Part shown: piece by piece, positions 7,436 to 15,758 of the stretch
Numbering within the stretch: position 1 is the stretch's first letter
Layout of the letters: the number at the start of each line of letters is the position of its first letter
From: Gordonia bronchialis DSM 43247
GTDB taxonomy: Bacteria; Actinomycetota; Actinomycetes; Mycobacteriales; Mycobacteriaceae
Assembly: GCF_000024785.1 (NCBI RefSeq)
Contig: NC_013441.1
Span: 1,550,001 to 1,614,000, forward strand
Length of the DNA: 64,000 bases
Reading direction: 5' to 3'
The notes under the pieces: model-generated
Databases searched by the model: none
What the model saw: the letters and a program-made list of their open reading frames with translations, nothing else
What the model was told of the DNA's origin: nothing
Position numbers and translations under genes: made by a program

Positions 7436-9796
7436 TCAGATCTCCCGGCGATAGGGCTCACAACTCGGCGGCGCCTTGGGCGGTTCGCGGTAGGTGAACT
7501 CGGGGATGTCCATCGACACCGGCGCCGATTCCAGCGTGAACTTCTCGCCGTGGTGTGCCAGATCGATCGGCGGGCCCGACAGCAGCCGGTAGGTGGCGTG
7601 GTTCTGGTCGATGGCCACCACGATCTTGGAGTCGCGCACGATCATGCGGAACGACAGATAGGTCAGCCGGCTCGGTAGGCGCGGTGCGAAGGTGATGTTG
7701 CCGCCGAAGTCGCGCATCCCGCCGAAGCCGGCCACACAGTCGGTCCAGGCGCCGGCCAGGGCCGCGATGTGTAGACCGCTGCTGACGTTGTTGTGCAGGT
7801 CGTGCAGATCGGTGAACACCGACTCGGCCAGCAGATCGTAGGCCAGATCGAGGTATCCAACCTCGGCTGCCGTCACCGCTTCGCAGCACGCCGAGAGAGA
7901 CGAGTCGCGCACGGTCAGCGGGTAGTAGTAGTCGAAGTTGCGCAGTTTCTGCTCGGGCGTGAACGACGACCCGAACAGGTAGGTGGCGAACACGAGGTCG
8001 GCCTGCTTGACCACCTGCTTGCGGTAGAGGTCGTAGTAAGGATAGTTGAGCAGCAGCGGATAGCGGCCTACCGACGATTCGAAGTCCCAGGCACCCAGCA
8101 GCGTGAACGATTCGCACTGCTGATGCACGCCGAGCGCTTCGTCGTAGGGAATCGTCATGTCGTCGGCACACGATTCCCAATGTGCCGCTTCGGCATTGGT
8201 GACACCGAACTGTTCGGCCAGATCGGGTCGACGATGAACCGCGGCCACCGCGTCGCGCAGATTCTGTTGCGCGGCGAGGTTGGTGAAGGTGTTGTTGTTG
8301 ACCACCGCGGTGTACTCGTCGGGTCCGGTGACACCGTCGATGCGGAACCGTCCGTTGGCGTCGTGATGGCCGAGCCCGGCGAACAGGCGCGCGGTCTCCA
8401 CGAGAAGTTCGACGCCGCACTCGGTTTCGAACTGTTCGTCGTTGGTGGCGCGCAGGTAGCGGGCGGTGGCGTTGGCGATGTCGGCAGAGACGTGTACACC
8501 CGCGGTGCCCGCCGGCCAGTAGCCCGAACATTCGTCGCCGTTGATGGAGCGCCACGGGAACATGGCGCCGCGCTGGCCGAGTTCGGCGGCGCGGCTCTTG
8601 GCCTTGTCCATCGTGGCGTGGCGCCACCGCAGCTCCTCGCCGGCCGCCGCGGGCACCGTGTAGGTGAGCATCGGCAGGATGAAACTCTCGGTGTCCCAGA
8701 AGGTGTGGCCGTCGTAGCCGGGGCCGGTGAGACCCTTGGCGGGGATGGCGCGGGACTGACCGCGCGCTCCGGCCTGCAGGACGTGGAACAGTGCGAATCG
8801 GACGGCCTGCTGCAGTTCGGGGTCGCCGTCGAGTTCCACGTCGGCGTCGCGCCAGAAATCCTCGAGGTAGCGGACCTGGTCGGCCTTCAGGGAATCCCAG
8901 CCGGTTTCCATGGCCATGGCCAGTGCCGCGTCGACCTGGGCGCGCAGCGCGGGCACCGAGCGCCGGGCCGACCAACCGTAGCCGATGTACTTGGTCAGCG
9001 TGATCGACTTGCCTTGCGGCACATTGGCGGCGATGGTCAGCCGCGCGAGGTCGGAGTCGGCGCGGATGAACGTGTCGGCCTTGTCCGGGAAGTAGATCTC
9101 GTGATCCATGCCGGCGGCGATGTGCAGCCCGGACTTCTTGGTGTGGTGCACCAGCATGCCCCAGTAGTTGCGGCAGGCGGCGAGATCGGAGACCAGCGGC
9201 TGATCCAGGGCGGCAGCCAGCCGGGGGTCGTTCCCGGGTGCGGGGACCGGCTCGTTGGCGAGCAGATCCGACTGCAGCACCAGCTTCATGTCGTCGTCGA
9301 TGGGTTCCACTTCGTAACGGATCGCGGCGATGGTGCGTTTGGTGAACGACACCAGCCGTTCGGATTTGATCCGCACGGTGCGCCCCGTCGGCGAGGTCCA
9401 CAGCGTGTGCCTGCGCAGCGTTCCGGTCCGGAAGTCCAGCACCCGCTCGTGTTCTTCGGTGCGTCCATAGCGCAGGTCCATCGGCTCGTCCTCGACGAGG
9501 AGCCGGATGATCTTGCCGTCGGTGACGTTCACCACGGTCTGACTCGATTCCGGGTAGCCGTAACCACTTTCGGCGTACGGCAGGTCGCGCAACTCGTAGA
9601 AGCCGTTCAGGTAGGTGCCCGGATGATCGACCGGTTCACCCTCCTCGAAGGTGCCGCGTAAGCCGATGTGTCCGTTGGAGAGTGCGAAGAGTGTCTCGGT
9701 GCGGCCGAGCATGTCCAAATCGACGCCGCCGCTCCACTTCAGCTGCCACGGGTTGATCTCGAACCCGAATCCGCGGTCGTGCTCGGTGGCGCTCAT
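7436..9796 (-). CDS. GH65 disaccharide phosphorylase (trehalose/maltose/kojibiose type)
   Basis: This 786-residue protein has the three-part layout of glycoside hydrolase family 65: an N-terminal beta-sandwich (about residues 10-270), an (alpha/alpha)6 catalytic barrel (about 320-690) and a C-terminal beta domain. GHTFWDTESF lies at about 363-372, and the general-acid glutamate is in TGPDEYT (E494). Most members phosphorolyse an alpha-linked disaccharide with inversion, releasing beta-glucose-1-phosphate. The next gene (4-bp overlap) is a beta-phosphoglucomutase-like HAD enzyme, which would convert that product to glucose-6-phosphate. The exact disaccharide cannot be read from the sequence. 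The pair resembles Rv3401/Rv3400 of M. tuberculosis. Confidence 0.9.
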   Translation of the reverse strand: MSATEHDRGFGFEINPWQLKWSGGVDLDMLGRTETLFALSNGHIGLRGTFEEGEPVDHPGTYLNGFYELRDLPYAESGYGYPESSQTVVNVTDGKIIRLLVEDEPMDLRYGRTEEHERVLDFRTGTLRRHTLWTSPTGRTVRIKSERLVSFTKRTIAAIRYEVEPIDDDMKLVLQSDLLANEPVPAPGNDPRLAAALDQPLVSDLAACRNYWGMLVHHTKKSGLHIAAGMDHEIYFPDKADTFIRADSDLARLTIAANVPQGKSITLTKYIGYGWSARRSVPALRAQVDAALAMAMETGWDSLKADQVRYLEDFWRDADVELDGDPELQQAVRFALFHVLQAGARGQSRAIPAKGLTGPGYDGHTFWDTESFILPMLTYTVPAAAGEELRWRHATMDKAKSRAAELGQRGAMFPWRSINGDECSGYWPAGTAGVHVSADIANATARYLRATNDEQFETECGVELLVETARLFAGLGHHDANGRFRIDGVTGPDEYTAVVNNNTFTNLAAQQNLRDAVAAVHRRPDLAEQFGVTNAEAAHWESCADDMTIPYDEALGVHQQCESFTLLGAWDFESSVGRYPLLLNYPYYDLYRKQVVKQADLVFATYLFGSSFTPEQKLRNFDYYYPLTVRDSSLSACCEAVTAAEVGYLDLAYDLLAESVFTDLHDLHNNVSSGLHIAALAGAWTDCVAGFGGMRDFGGNITFAPRLPSRLTYLSFRMIVRDSKIVVAIDQNHATYRLLSGPPIDLAHHGEKFTLESAPVSMDIPEFTYREPPKAPPSCEPYRREI

Positions 9797-10524
9797 GCGG
9801 GCAGCAATTCGTCGAGATCGCCGACGACGACGTCCGCGCCCGCCGCGCGCATGGCCTCGGTCTGCGCGCCGTCGTGGCGGTCGATGGCCACCACATACCC
9901 GAACTTGCCTGCGGCGGCGGCCTGCACGCCGGAGATGGCGTCCTCGACGACGGCGGCCTGTGCCGGCGCCACACCCATCAGTTCGGCGCCGAGCAGAAAC
10001 GAATCCGGGGCGGGTTTGCCCGCGAGTCCTTTGGCGACGATGTCGAGACCGTCGACCCTGGCCTCCACGAACTGTGTCAGGTCGGCTGCATCCAGCACGG
10101 CTGCTCCATTCTTCGACGACGTCACCACCGCGATCCGCAGACCGGCATCGCGGGCGGCGTTGAGATAACGCACAGAACCGGGGTAGGCGCTCACCCCGCC
10201 ATCGTGCAAGGCGGTCAGGAACATCTCGTTCTTACCCGTTCCGATCGCGGTGACCGTCTCGTCGGACACGTCGTCGATCCCGCGTGCGGCGAGAAAGGCA
10301 CGCACCCCGGCCTCGCGCGGCCGACCGTCGACGTAGTCGAGGTAGTCCTGATCGGTGAACTCGACGAACCCCGGACCGTCCGTACCGCCGGCACGGTCGG
10401 CGAGGAAGGCGTCGAAGGCCGTCTTCCACGCCTTGCGGTGCAGCACCGCCGTCGAGGTGAGGACGCCGTCGAGGTCGAACAGCGCCACGGTGATCGCATC
10501 TGGCAAACCCAACACGAGTGGCAA
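9793..10524 (-). CDS. Beta-phosphoglucomutase-like HAD enzyme
   Basis: The 243-residue HAD-superfamily protein has motif I FDLDGVLTST (nucleophile D17, acid/base D19), a helical cap (about residues 25-100), motif II VVTSSKNG, a GKPAPDSF lysine motif and motif III VVEDAISGVQAA. This is the pattern of beta-phosphoglucomutases. It overlaps the GH65 phosphorylase start by 4 bp and lies upstream of it in the same operon. Together they suggest phosphorolysis of a disaccharide followed by isomerisation of beta-glucose-1-phosphate. Phosphatase activity instead of mutase activity cannot be excluded. Confidence 0.87.
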   Translation of the reverse strand: MPLVLGLPDAITVALFDLDGVLTSTAVLHRKAWKTAFDAFLADRAGGTDGPGFVEFTDQDYLDYVDGRPREAGVRAFLAARGIDDVSDETVTAIGTGKNEMFLTALHDGGVSAYPGSVRYLNAARDAGLRIAVVTSSKNGAAVLDAADLTQFVEARVDGLDIVAKGLAGKPAPDSFLLGAELMGVAPAQAAVVEDAISGVQAAAAGKFGYVVAIDRHDGAQTEAMRAAGADVVVGDLDELLPA

Positions 10525-10591
10525 CGCTACCTGTCCGGAGCCGGGATGGCGCGCTACCGGTGGGCACCTGCGTCGCCGGGGCGGTGCGCGG

Positions 10592-11287
10592 TCAGGCCGT
10601 GGACGCCGCGGGGGCGTCGTCGTCCCAGAATCCGATGGATTCCAGCTGGGCGATCAGACGGTCGCGGGCATCGTCGAAGCGGGCGTGGATCTCGGCGCGG
10701 ATCCCCTTGGCGTCACCGGCGCGCAGTTGGTCGATCAGCTTGCGGTGACTCGTGACGGCCTCGCGGCCCCAGGTCTCGTCGTTGGCGTACAGCTCGAAGG
10801 GGTTGTTCTTGCTGGCCGCGTACTGGAACCAGGCGAGCTTCTTGCTGTTGGCCATCAGATGCACCTTGCGGTGGAAGGCGAACTCGCCGGCCAGCACGAG
10901 ATCGGCGCGGTGCGCGTCGACGGCGGCTTCGAGGTCGTCGACGATCGAGGCGAGTTCGGCGAGGTGCCGATCACGGTCGGGTGCGTCGATCGCGTGGGTG
11001 GCCAGCCGCGCCGACAACTCGGCCTGCATCCAGAAGATGTCCACGATGTCGCCGCGGTCGAGCGGTTCGACGATGAAACCGCGATGTGGGGAGGAGCGCA
11101 CCAGGCCCTCACCGCGCAGCGTGACGAGCGCCTCGCGGACGGGGGTGACACTGCAGCCGAGCGTCGAGGCTGTCTCGTCGAGCCGCACGAAGTCTCCGGG
11201 CCGCAGTTGCCCGGTCATGATGCGGTTGCGTAGATGGTCGGCGACCTCATCGGTCAGCTGGGTCCGCCGCAATGCTGCCGAGCTCAT
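10592..11287 (-). CDS. GntR/FadR-family transcriptional regulator
   Basis: The 231-residue protein has an N-terminal winged helix (TDEVADHLRNRIMTGQLRPG, then ASTLGCSVTPVREALVTLRGEGLV) and an FCD-type all-helical ligand domain (about residues 90-220), with conserved His and Asp residues such as EFAFHRKVH and TSHRKLID that usually bind a metal. Its ATG overlaps the stop of the upstream DUF2236 gene (ATGA), so it is the last gene of that operon. mce operons in mycobacteria are often controlled by regulators of this family (Mce1R, Mce2R), so control of the adjacent mce/DUF2236 cluster is a fair inference. Confidence 0.9.
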   Translation of the reverse strand: MSSAALRRTQLTDEVADHLRNRIMTGQLRPGDFVRLDETASTLGCSVTPVREALVTLRGEGLVRSSPHRGFIVEPLDRGDIVDIFWMQAELSARLATHAIDAPDRDRHLAELASIVDDLEAAVDAHRADLVLAGEFAFHRKVHLMANSKKLAWFQYAASKNNPFELYANDETWGREAVTSHRKLIDQLRAGDAKGIRAEIHARFDDARDRLIAQLESIGFWDDDAPAASTA

Positions 11288-12159
11288 GCGCGGCTCCGTT
11301 GGTTCAGGGGGTCGTGGTACACGGAGTTCTCTTTCACTCGCTTGGCGGCCCTGGCGGACTTTCGCTTGCTGTGATGCCGTCGCAACGGCCCGGGCCAGCA
11401 CGTTTGTATCCACCGTACTGTCCGAACGGCACGGTGGTAGCGGAACTCGTGGTCGGGGGTCCATTCGATTCCGTAGATCGATCGTAGTGCGGGGCCCGCC
11501 ATTCCCCAGGTGATCAGGCGGACGCGGGGGATCTGGCGTACGTATCGCCAGGGCACGGAATAGGTCGCGAAGACCTGCGTGGCCACGTCGCCGGCGGTGG
11601 CCTGTTCGGGTGGCGCCGACGGATCCGACCGCGGCCGATGCGGCGCGTATTCGCTCTCCATATAGGTGACGTAGTCGCGGAGCGCGGCCACGTCGGCCGG
11701 CCAGTCGGCGTCGGTCATCTGCAGCAGGGTGCCGACGGGCCAGAACTCTTGGTACAGCGCCTCGACGACGTCGTCGGCCAACGGTGAGATGAACAGCTGA
11801 TAGGTGTCGACGATGCTGGTGAACCAGGTCGCGGCCACCCACCGCTGGTGACGCGGATCGAAGGCGGGCCGACGGCGCTGCGGTGGATGTCCGGGTGGCA
11901 CACGCACATCCGCGTGGATGCGGTTGACCTCGCGGACCATGCCCCGGATGCGGTCGGCGTCGGTGGAGGTGGCGATCCGCAGATAGTTGACCGTGCCCGC
12001 CCAACGCCGGGCACCGCGGATCCCGTAGACACCGCTCTGCACCTCGGTCGGGGCGATGTCGTCGTGGGCGGGCTGCATGAGCGCCGCCCGCGGCCACATC
12101 AGGTAGATGACCGGCTCGTTGAGGACCCGCTGCAGATCCGGCCGGGACCTGGTGCTCAA
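11284..12159 (-). CDS. MpaB/DUF2236-family oxygenase (first copy)
   Basis: This 291-residue protein belongs to the DUF2236 family, related to latex-clearing protein and MpaB haem oxygenases. Recognisable parts are the early LMWPRAALMQ segment, RIRGMVREVNRIHADV, RHQRWVAATWFTSIVDTYQLF (about residues 100-125) and the long C-terminal helical segment ending in basic residues. The HxxW-type segment and nearby histidines are where family members bind b-type haem, but the ligand assignment is inferred. It lies between its paralogue upstream and the GntR gene, which it overlaps by ATGA. The substrate is unknown; a lipid or steroid is suggested by the mce neighbours. Confidence 0.8.
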   Translation of the reverse strand: MSTRSRPDLQRVLNEPVIYLMWPRAALMQPAHDDIAPTEVQSGVYGIRGARRWAGTVNYLRIATSTDADRIRGMVREVNRIHADVRVPPGHPPQRRRPAFDPRHQRWVAATWFTSIVDTYQLFISPLADDVVEALYQEFWPVGTLLQMTDADWPADVAALRDYVTYMESEYAPHRPRSDPSAPPEQATAGDVATQVFATYSVPWRYVRQIPRVRLITWGMAGPALRSIYGIEWTPDHEFRYHRAVRTVRWIQTCWPGPLRRHHSKRKSARAAKRVKENSVYHDPLNQRSRA

Positions 12160-12177
12160 GTCACATCATCGCCTTCA

Positions 12178-13092
12178 TCAGATCATGGCCCGGTCGTGTT
12201 TCATCCGGCGACGCAGGTCGCGCATCAGCATCCGGCTCCCGCCGAACCGGATCGACTTGGGCAGGAATTTGTTGACCACGGAGACAAAGGTGAACAGGTG
12301 CTGGAACCGGCGCCGGTCGTCCTCGGTCCATTCGAGGCCGAGCTGATCGCGATACAGCGGGGGAAGGGTCCCGATGGTGAGGAAGCGCAACAGATTCACG
12401 AACGGCAGCCGGATCAGCGGATTGATCATCTTCAGGTCGACGAGGTCGTTGAGGAAGTCGCAGGTGGTGTCGTCGATGACGACGCGCTGGCAGGCGAGGT
12501 TCCAGTAGTGGTCGAACTCCTTGCGGGTGGCCGGCCACATGTCCTCGGGGACCTGCAGGGTGGTGCCCAGCGTCTTCGACGACTGGTAGAACTCCTCGGA
12601 CTCCTCGTCGTTCATCACGCCGTGCAGCAGCTGATGGGTGTCCTCGATGCCGACGAACAGGCATGCGGCAACCCACATCTGGAGTTCACGGTTGAACGCG
12701 TTGTACTTGACCGGGCTGGTGGCATCGGATTTCACGTGCCGGTGCGCCGAGTTGACCGCCTCGCGGAAGGCGGCCTTCTCCTCGTCGTTGCCGAGAATCG
12801 CGACGGCCAGGTACTGGCCGGTGGTGCGCGCCCGCTTCCACGGATGTTTGGTCAGCGCACCGGATTCCACCTTGGACTCCATCACGCCGTAGGCCACCTC
12901 GGGCCAGCCGAGTTGCATCACGACGTTGGCCGCGCCACCGGCGAAAGACCAGAAATCGATGGCCTCCTGGATACGAGCCGGTTTCCGCAGACTCGTGGCG
13001 CGACGCTTGCGGGTGTCGATCTCGATGCGGGTCTTGGCGGTGGTCAGTTCAGGGACCGTCTCGTCGAGAGCGGGTAGGTAACTCGCGGCCAT
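12178..13092 (-). CDS. MpaB/DUF2236-family oxygenase (second copy)
   Basis: This 304-residue paralogue of the next gene carries the family pattern WSFAGGAANVVMQLGWPEVAYGV, FREAVNSAHRHVKS, FNRELQMWVAACLFVGIEDTHQLL and a C-terminal RRRFQHLFTFVSVV helix. No signal peptide is visible, so it is probably cytoplasmic or peripheral. It follows the mas gene of the mce operon by only 18 bp and precedes the other DUF2236 gene by 18 bp, so it appears to be the distal part of the mce transcript. A role in oxidising a lipid imported by the Mce system is inference from this position. Confidence 0.82.
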   Translation of the reverse strand: MAASYLPALDETVPELTTAKTRIEIDTRKRRATSLRKPARIQEAIDFWSFAGGAANVVMQLGWPEVAYGVMESKVESGALTKHPWKRARTTGQYLAVAILGNDEEKAAFREAVNSAHRHVKSDATSPVKYNAFNRELQMWVAACLFVGIEDTHQLLHGVMNDEESEEFYQSSKTLGTTLQVPEDMWPATRKEFDHYWNLACQRVVIDDTTCDFLNDLVDLKMINPLIRLPFVNLLRFLTIGTLPPLYRDQLGLEWTEDDRRRFQHLFTFVSVVNKFLPKSIRFGGSRMLMRDLRRRMKHDRAMI

Positions 13093-13110
13093 CGTCGTTC
13101 CTTTCGTGAG

Positions 13111-13843
13111 CTAGAGGGTTTGGACGTCGTCGACGAGCCAGCGCCCGTCGATGTTCTTGAGTTTCACCAGCATTCGGTAGGCCTGGGTCTTGCCGGTCGG
13201 TGCCACCGCATTGCGTGCCTGCGGGTCGACGAAGAGCATCACGGCGGCATCGCTGCCGTTGATCTGCTCGGCGGCGGCGTGTGAGACGGTGGCCGTGGCC
13301 TCCCCCTTGCCGTCGGTGACGATCTGGGTCAGGTCGGTCACCATCTGGCTGTACTTGGCGGCGAAGGCCGGCGTCGACATCGCCGCGATGGCTTCCCGGT
13401 TCTTGTTCAGATCGCGGTAGTCGAAGCTGGACAGTTTGATCGCGTAGTCCTTGGCGACGCCGATGGCCTGCGCCGAGGACTGTGCATCCGGGACGGTGGT
13501 GGCGTCGTCGGTGACGTAGTGATAGCCGAAGAACGCTGTCGCGCCGATCAATCCGGCCAGCAGCAGACCCGCGACGAACGGCGAGCAACCGCCGCGGACG
13601 AGGGATCCTGCGGGTGACGACGGTGGTGTCCTCGACCGTGTCGGGGGTGTCGTCGTCGCTGTCCGTTGCGGCTGCCGACGCCGAACCGGTGTCCTTGTCG
13701 GGCGAGGTTCGCGAGGTACGCCGTCGTGCCACCGGAGCGGTACGCGCCGGTGAACGTTTGCCGCGCGGCGCCGACGCGGACGTGTCGCCCGTCTCGGCGG
13801 TCTCGGTCGTCTTCTCGGTGAGAGAGGTGGTGTCAGTTGCCAT
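13111..13843 (-). pseudogene. Mce-associated (Mas) membrane protein, apparent frameshift
   Basis: The start (ATG 13843, MATDTTSLTEKTTETAE) and the end lie in different frames. The N-terminal frame runs through an acidic, Ser/Thr/Arg-rich tail to TTVVTRRIPRPRRLL. The transmembrane helix FVAGLLLAGLIGATAFFGY and the Mas domain ending in RWLVDDVQTL are in another frame. Removing one base near 13578-13590 joins them as RRLLPFVAGLLLAG. Mas proteins stabilise Mce complexes at the membrane. The start overlaps the mceF stop by 11 bp. Either a real +1 mutation or a sequencing or assembly error explains the break. Confidence 0.85.
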
Positions 13844-14396
13844 GTCGTGCCCTTTCCAGAAGTTCTTGCCACCACTGCAGGAGTTCGACGCCGTGGGGGA
13901 TGAGCAGCGGGTCGGTGACGGCGGGTGGTCCGGAGACTCCGCCGGGGGTGGTCATGTTGGTGGTTCCCAGGCCGTTGGGCCGGGGCGCGTTGATCGCGCC
14001 GCGCTGTCCGTACCCGTTGCCGGGTGGGCAGTATCGGGTCAGGTTGGGCGCGGTCGGCGTGAGATTGCCGATCTCACTGCGTGGTTCGTCGTAGAACAGG
14101 CACACCGGGCCCTGCGTCCCGATGAGTGCGAAATCGGCGCGCCCGTTCTTGACGATGGACCGCAGATCGCGCAGTCCCTGCGGGATGGTGTCCAGCCCGG
14201 TGGCCAGGGATTGCTTGCGGTCGCTGATGATCGGCTCGACGGTGACCAGGTTGGCCAGCACGCCACCGAAGGTCCCGCGGTAGCGGTCGAACAGTTCGCG
14301 GGTGTGGTTCAGACTCTGCGGTGCCTTGTCGAGTAGGTAGACGAAGGTCGGCTGGTTGGCGTCGAGCTGATCGGTGAACGTTGCGACCGAACGCAT
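13833..14396 (-). pseudogene. mceF: mceF, C-terminal fragment (cut by the IS element)
   Basis: This 187-codon fragment contains the helical and C-terminal parts of MceF: RSVATFTDQLDANQPTFVYL, LNHTRELFDRYRGTFGGVL, ADFALIGTQGPVCLFYDEPR and the tail ELLQWWQELLERARHGN. It begins exactly at the CAT target duplication (14394-14396), which reads as ATG on this strand. It is in frame with the N-terminal fragment at 15759-16445. Removing the IS element and one CAT copy restores a continuous 414-residue MceF. The fragment could be translated from that ATG, but without the MCE domain and membrane anchor it is unlikely to work. Confidence 0.93.
14394..14396. repeat. 3-bp target-site duplication, left copy (CAT)
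   Basis: CAT directly precedes the left inverted repeat of the IS3-family element and is repeated directly after the right inverted repeat at 15762-15764. A 3-bp duplication is typical of IS3-family insertion. Confidence 0.85.
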
Positions 14397-14448
14397 TGAA
14401 CCGCCCCGGGTTTGTCGGAGGCTCTCGAACCTGTGAAGGATGGAGAGC

Positions 14449-14766
14449 ATGGCAGCACCACGCAAGTACAGCGAGGAACTCAAGGAGCGGGCTACCCGGA
14501 TGGCGGTGGAAGCACGACGGGACCCGGAGTCCTCGCGCGGCGCGGTCAAGCGGATTGCCGATCAGCTCGGGATGCATCCCGAGGCGTTACGCAACTGGGT
14601 TCGTCAGGCTGAGATCGACGGCGGTGTACGGGCGGGCACCACCACCGAGGATGCCGACCGGATCGCGCAGTTGGAGCGGGAGAACCGCGAGCTGCGGCGG
14701 GCGAACACGATCTTGAAGCAGGCGTCGGCTTTTTTCGCGGCGGAGATCGACCGCCCACAGCGTTGA
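14449..14766 (+). CDS. IS3-family transposase OrfA
   Basis: This roughly 105-residue basic protein has the IS3 OrfA helix-turn-helix (KYSEELKERATRMAVEARRD, then RIADQLGMHPEALRNWVRQAE) followed by a leucine-zipper-like coiled coil (IAQLERENRELRRANTILKQA), used for multimerisation and inverted-repeat binding. ATG 14449 has an AAGGA site about 8 bp upstream; ATG 14440 is an in-frame alternative. A slippery heptamer T TTT TTC at 14730-14736 is exactly in phase for a -1 shift into orfB. Its stop TGA overlaps the TTG that begins the annotated orfB frame. Confidence 0.93.
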   Translation: MAAPRKYSEELKERATRMAVEARRDPESSRGAVKRIADQLGMHPEALRNWVRQAEIDGGVRAGTTTEDADRIAQLERENRELRRANTILKQASAFFAAEIDRPQR

Positions 14767-15731
14767 TCGTGGAGTTCGTCGCCGCTTATCGCGATGAACA
14801 CGGAGTCGATCCGATCTGCGCGGCCCTGCGCGACACGGCCGCCCAGATCGCTCCGTCCACGGTGCGAGCCCACCTGAGCCCACAGAAGACCGAGGCGCCA
14901 CGAGCAGTTCGTGACCGCGAGATGCTCGGTGAGATCCGCACCGTGCACGCCGACAATCTCGGTGTCTACGGTGCTCGCAAAGTACACGCCGAACTATGCA
15001 GAAAGGGGTTCGGTGTGGCTCGTTGCACCGTCGAACGATTGATGAAAGCCGATGGGCTGCAGGGGATACCGCGGTTGAAGGCACGTAAGACCACTCGCAG
15101 TGAGGGAGCCGAGACGCCACAGCCGGCTGATCGGGTCCAACGGCAGTTCACCGCCCAAGCGCCGAATACCTTGTGGGTCGCCGACCTGACCTACATCCGC
15201 ACCCACTCCGGCTGGGTATATGCGGCATTCATCCTCGATGTGTTCTCCCGCATGGTCGTCGGCTGGCAGGTGTCCACGACCATGCATACCGGCCTCGCGC
15301 TCGATGCCCTGGACATGGGGTTGTGGGCGCGTTCGCGGGCCGGCCAGGATGTGGCCGGGCTGATCCACCACTCCGACCGCGGAGTGCAGTATCGAGCCAT
15401 TCGTTACACCGAACGTCTCGCCGAGGCGGATGCGGTGACTTCTGTTGGCTCCAAAGGTGATTCGTACGATAACGCGATGGCCGAGGCATTCAACTCGCTG
15501 TTCAAAGCCGAGTGCATTCGTAACCCAGTGATGCGCCCGCGTGGTGGTTGGGGCGGTGTCGGCGAGGTCGAGATCGCGGTCGCCGAATACATCGAATGGT
15601 TCAACCACCGACGCCTGCACGGCGAGATCGGACACGTCCCGCCCGTCGAGTACGAGGCCGCCTACTGGGCGACCCACACGGTCACCAGCTACCGTGAGAA
15701 CCCGGTCCCAGCAATCGCTGGAACCAACTAA
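14763..15731 (+). CDS. IS3-family transposase OrfB (DDE integrase)
   Basis: The roughly 322-residue catalytic subunit has an HTH-like N-terminal part (ADNLGVYGARKVHAEL, VERLMKADGLQG) and the DDE integrase core: LWVADLTYIRTHSGW (first Asp), HHSDRGVQY (second Asp) and the NAMAEAFNSLFKAE segment (Glu). The TTG at 14763 overlaps the orfA stop. The frame is open back to the slippery site, so an OrfAB fusion made by -1 frameshifting is the likely active transposase. It ends 30 bp from the right inverted-repeat terminus. Confidence 0.94.
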   Translation: MIVEFVAAYRDEHGVDPICAALRDTAAQIAPSTVRAHLSPQKTEAPRAVRDREMLGEIRTVHADNLGVYGARKVHAELCRKGFGVARCTVERLMKADGLQGIPRLKARKTTRSEGAETPQPADRVQRQFTAQAPNTLWVADLTYIRTHSGWVYAAFILDVFSRMVVGWQVSTTMHTGLALDALDMGLWARSRAGQDVAGLIHHSDRGVQYRAIRYTERLAEADAVTSVGSKGDSYDNAMAEAFNSLFKAECIRNPVMRPRGGWGGVGEVEIAVAEYIEWFNHRRLHGEIGHVPPVEYEAAYWATHTVTSYRENPVPAIAGTN

Positions 15732-15758
15732 CCGAGCCTCCAGCAAACCCGGGGCGAT

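Noticed and set aside
14440..14549. A separate gene starting inside the IS and reading into the mceF fragment on the minus strand
   Set aside because: The frame is open into the IS by chance (no stop in the end sequence), with no ribosome site or family similarity for the added residues.
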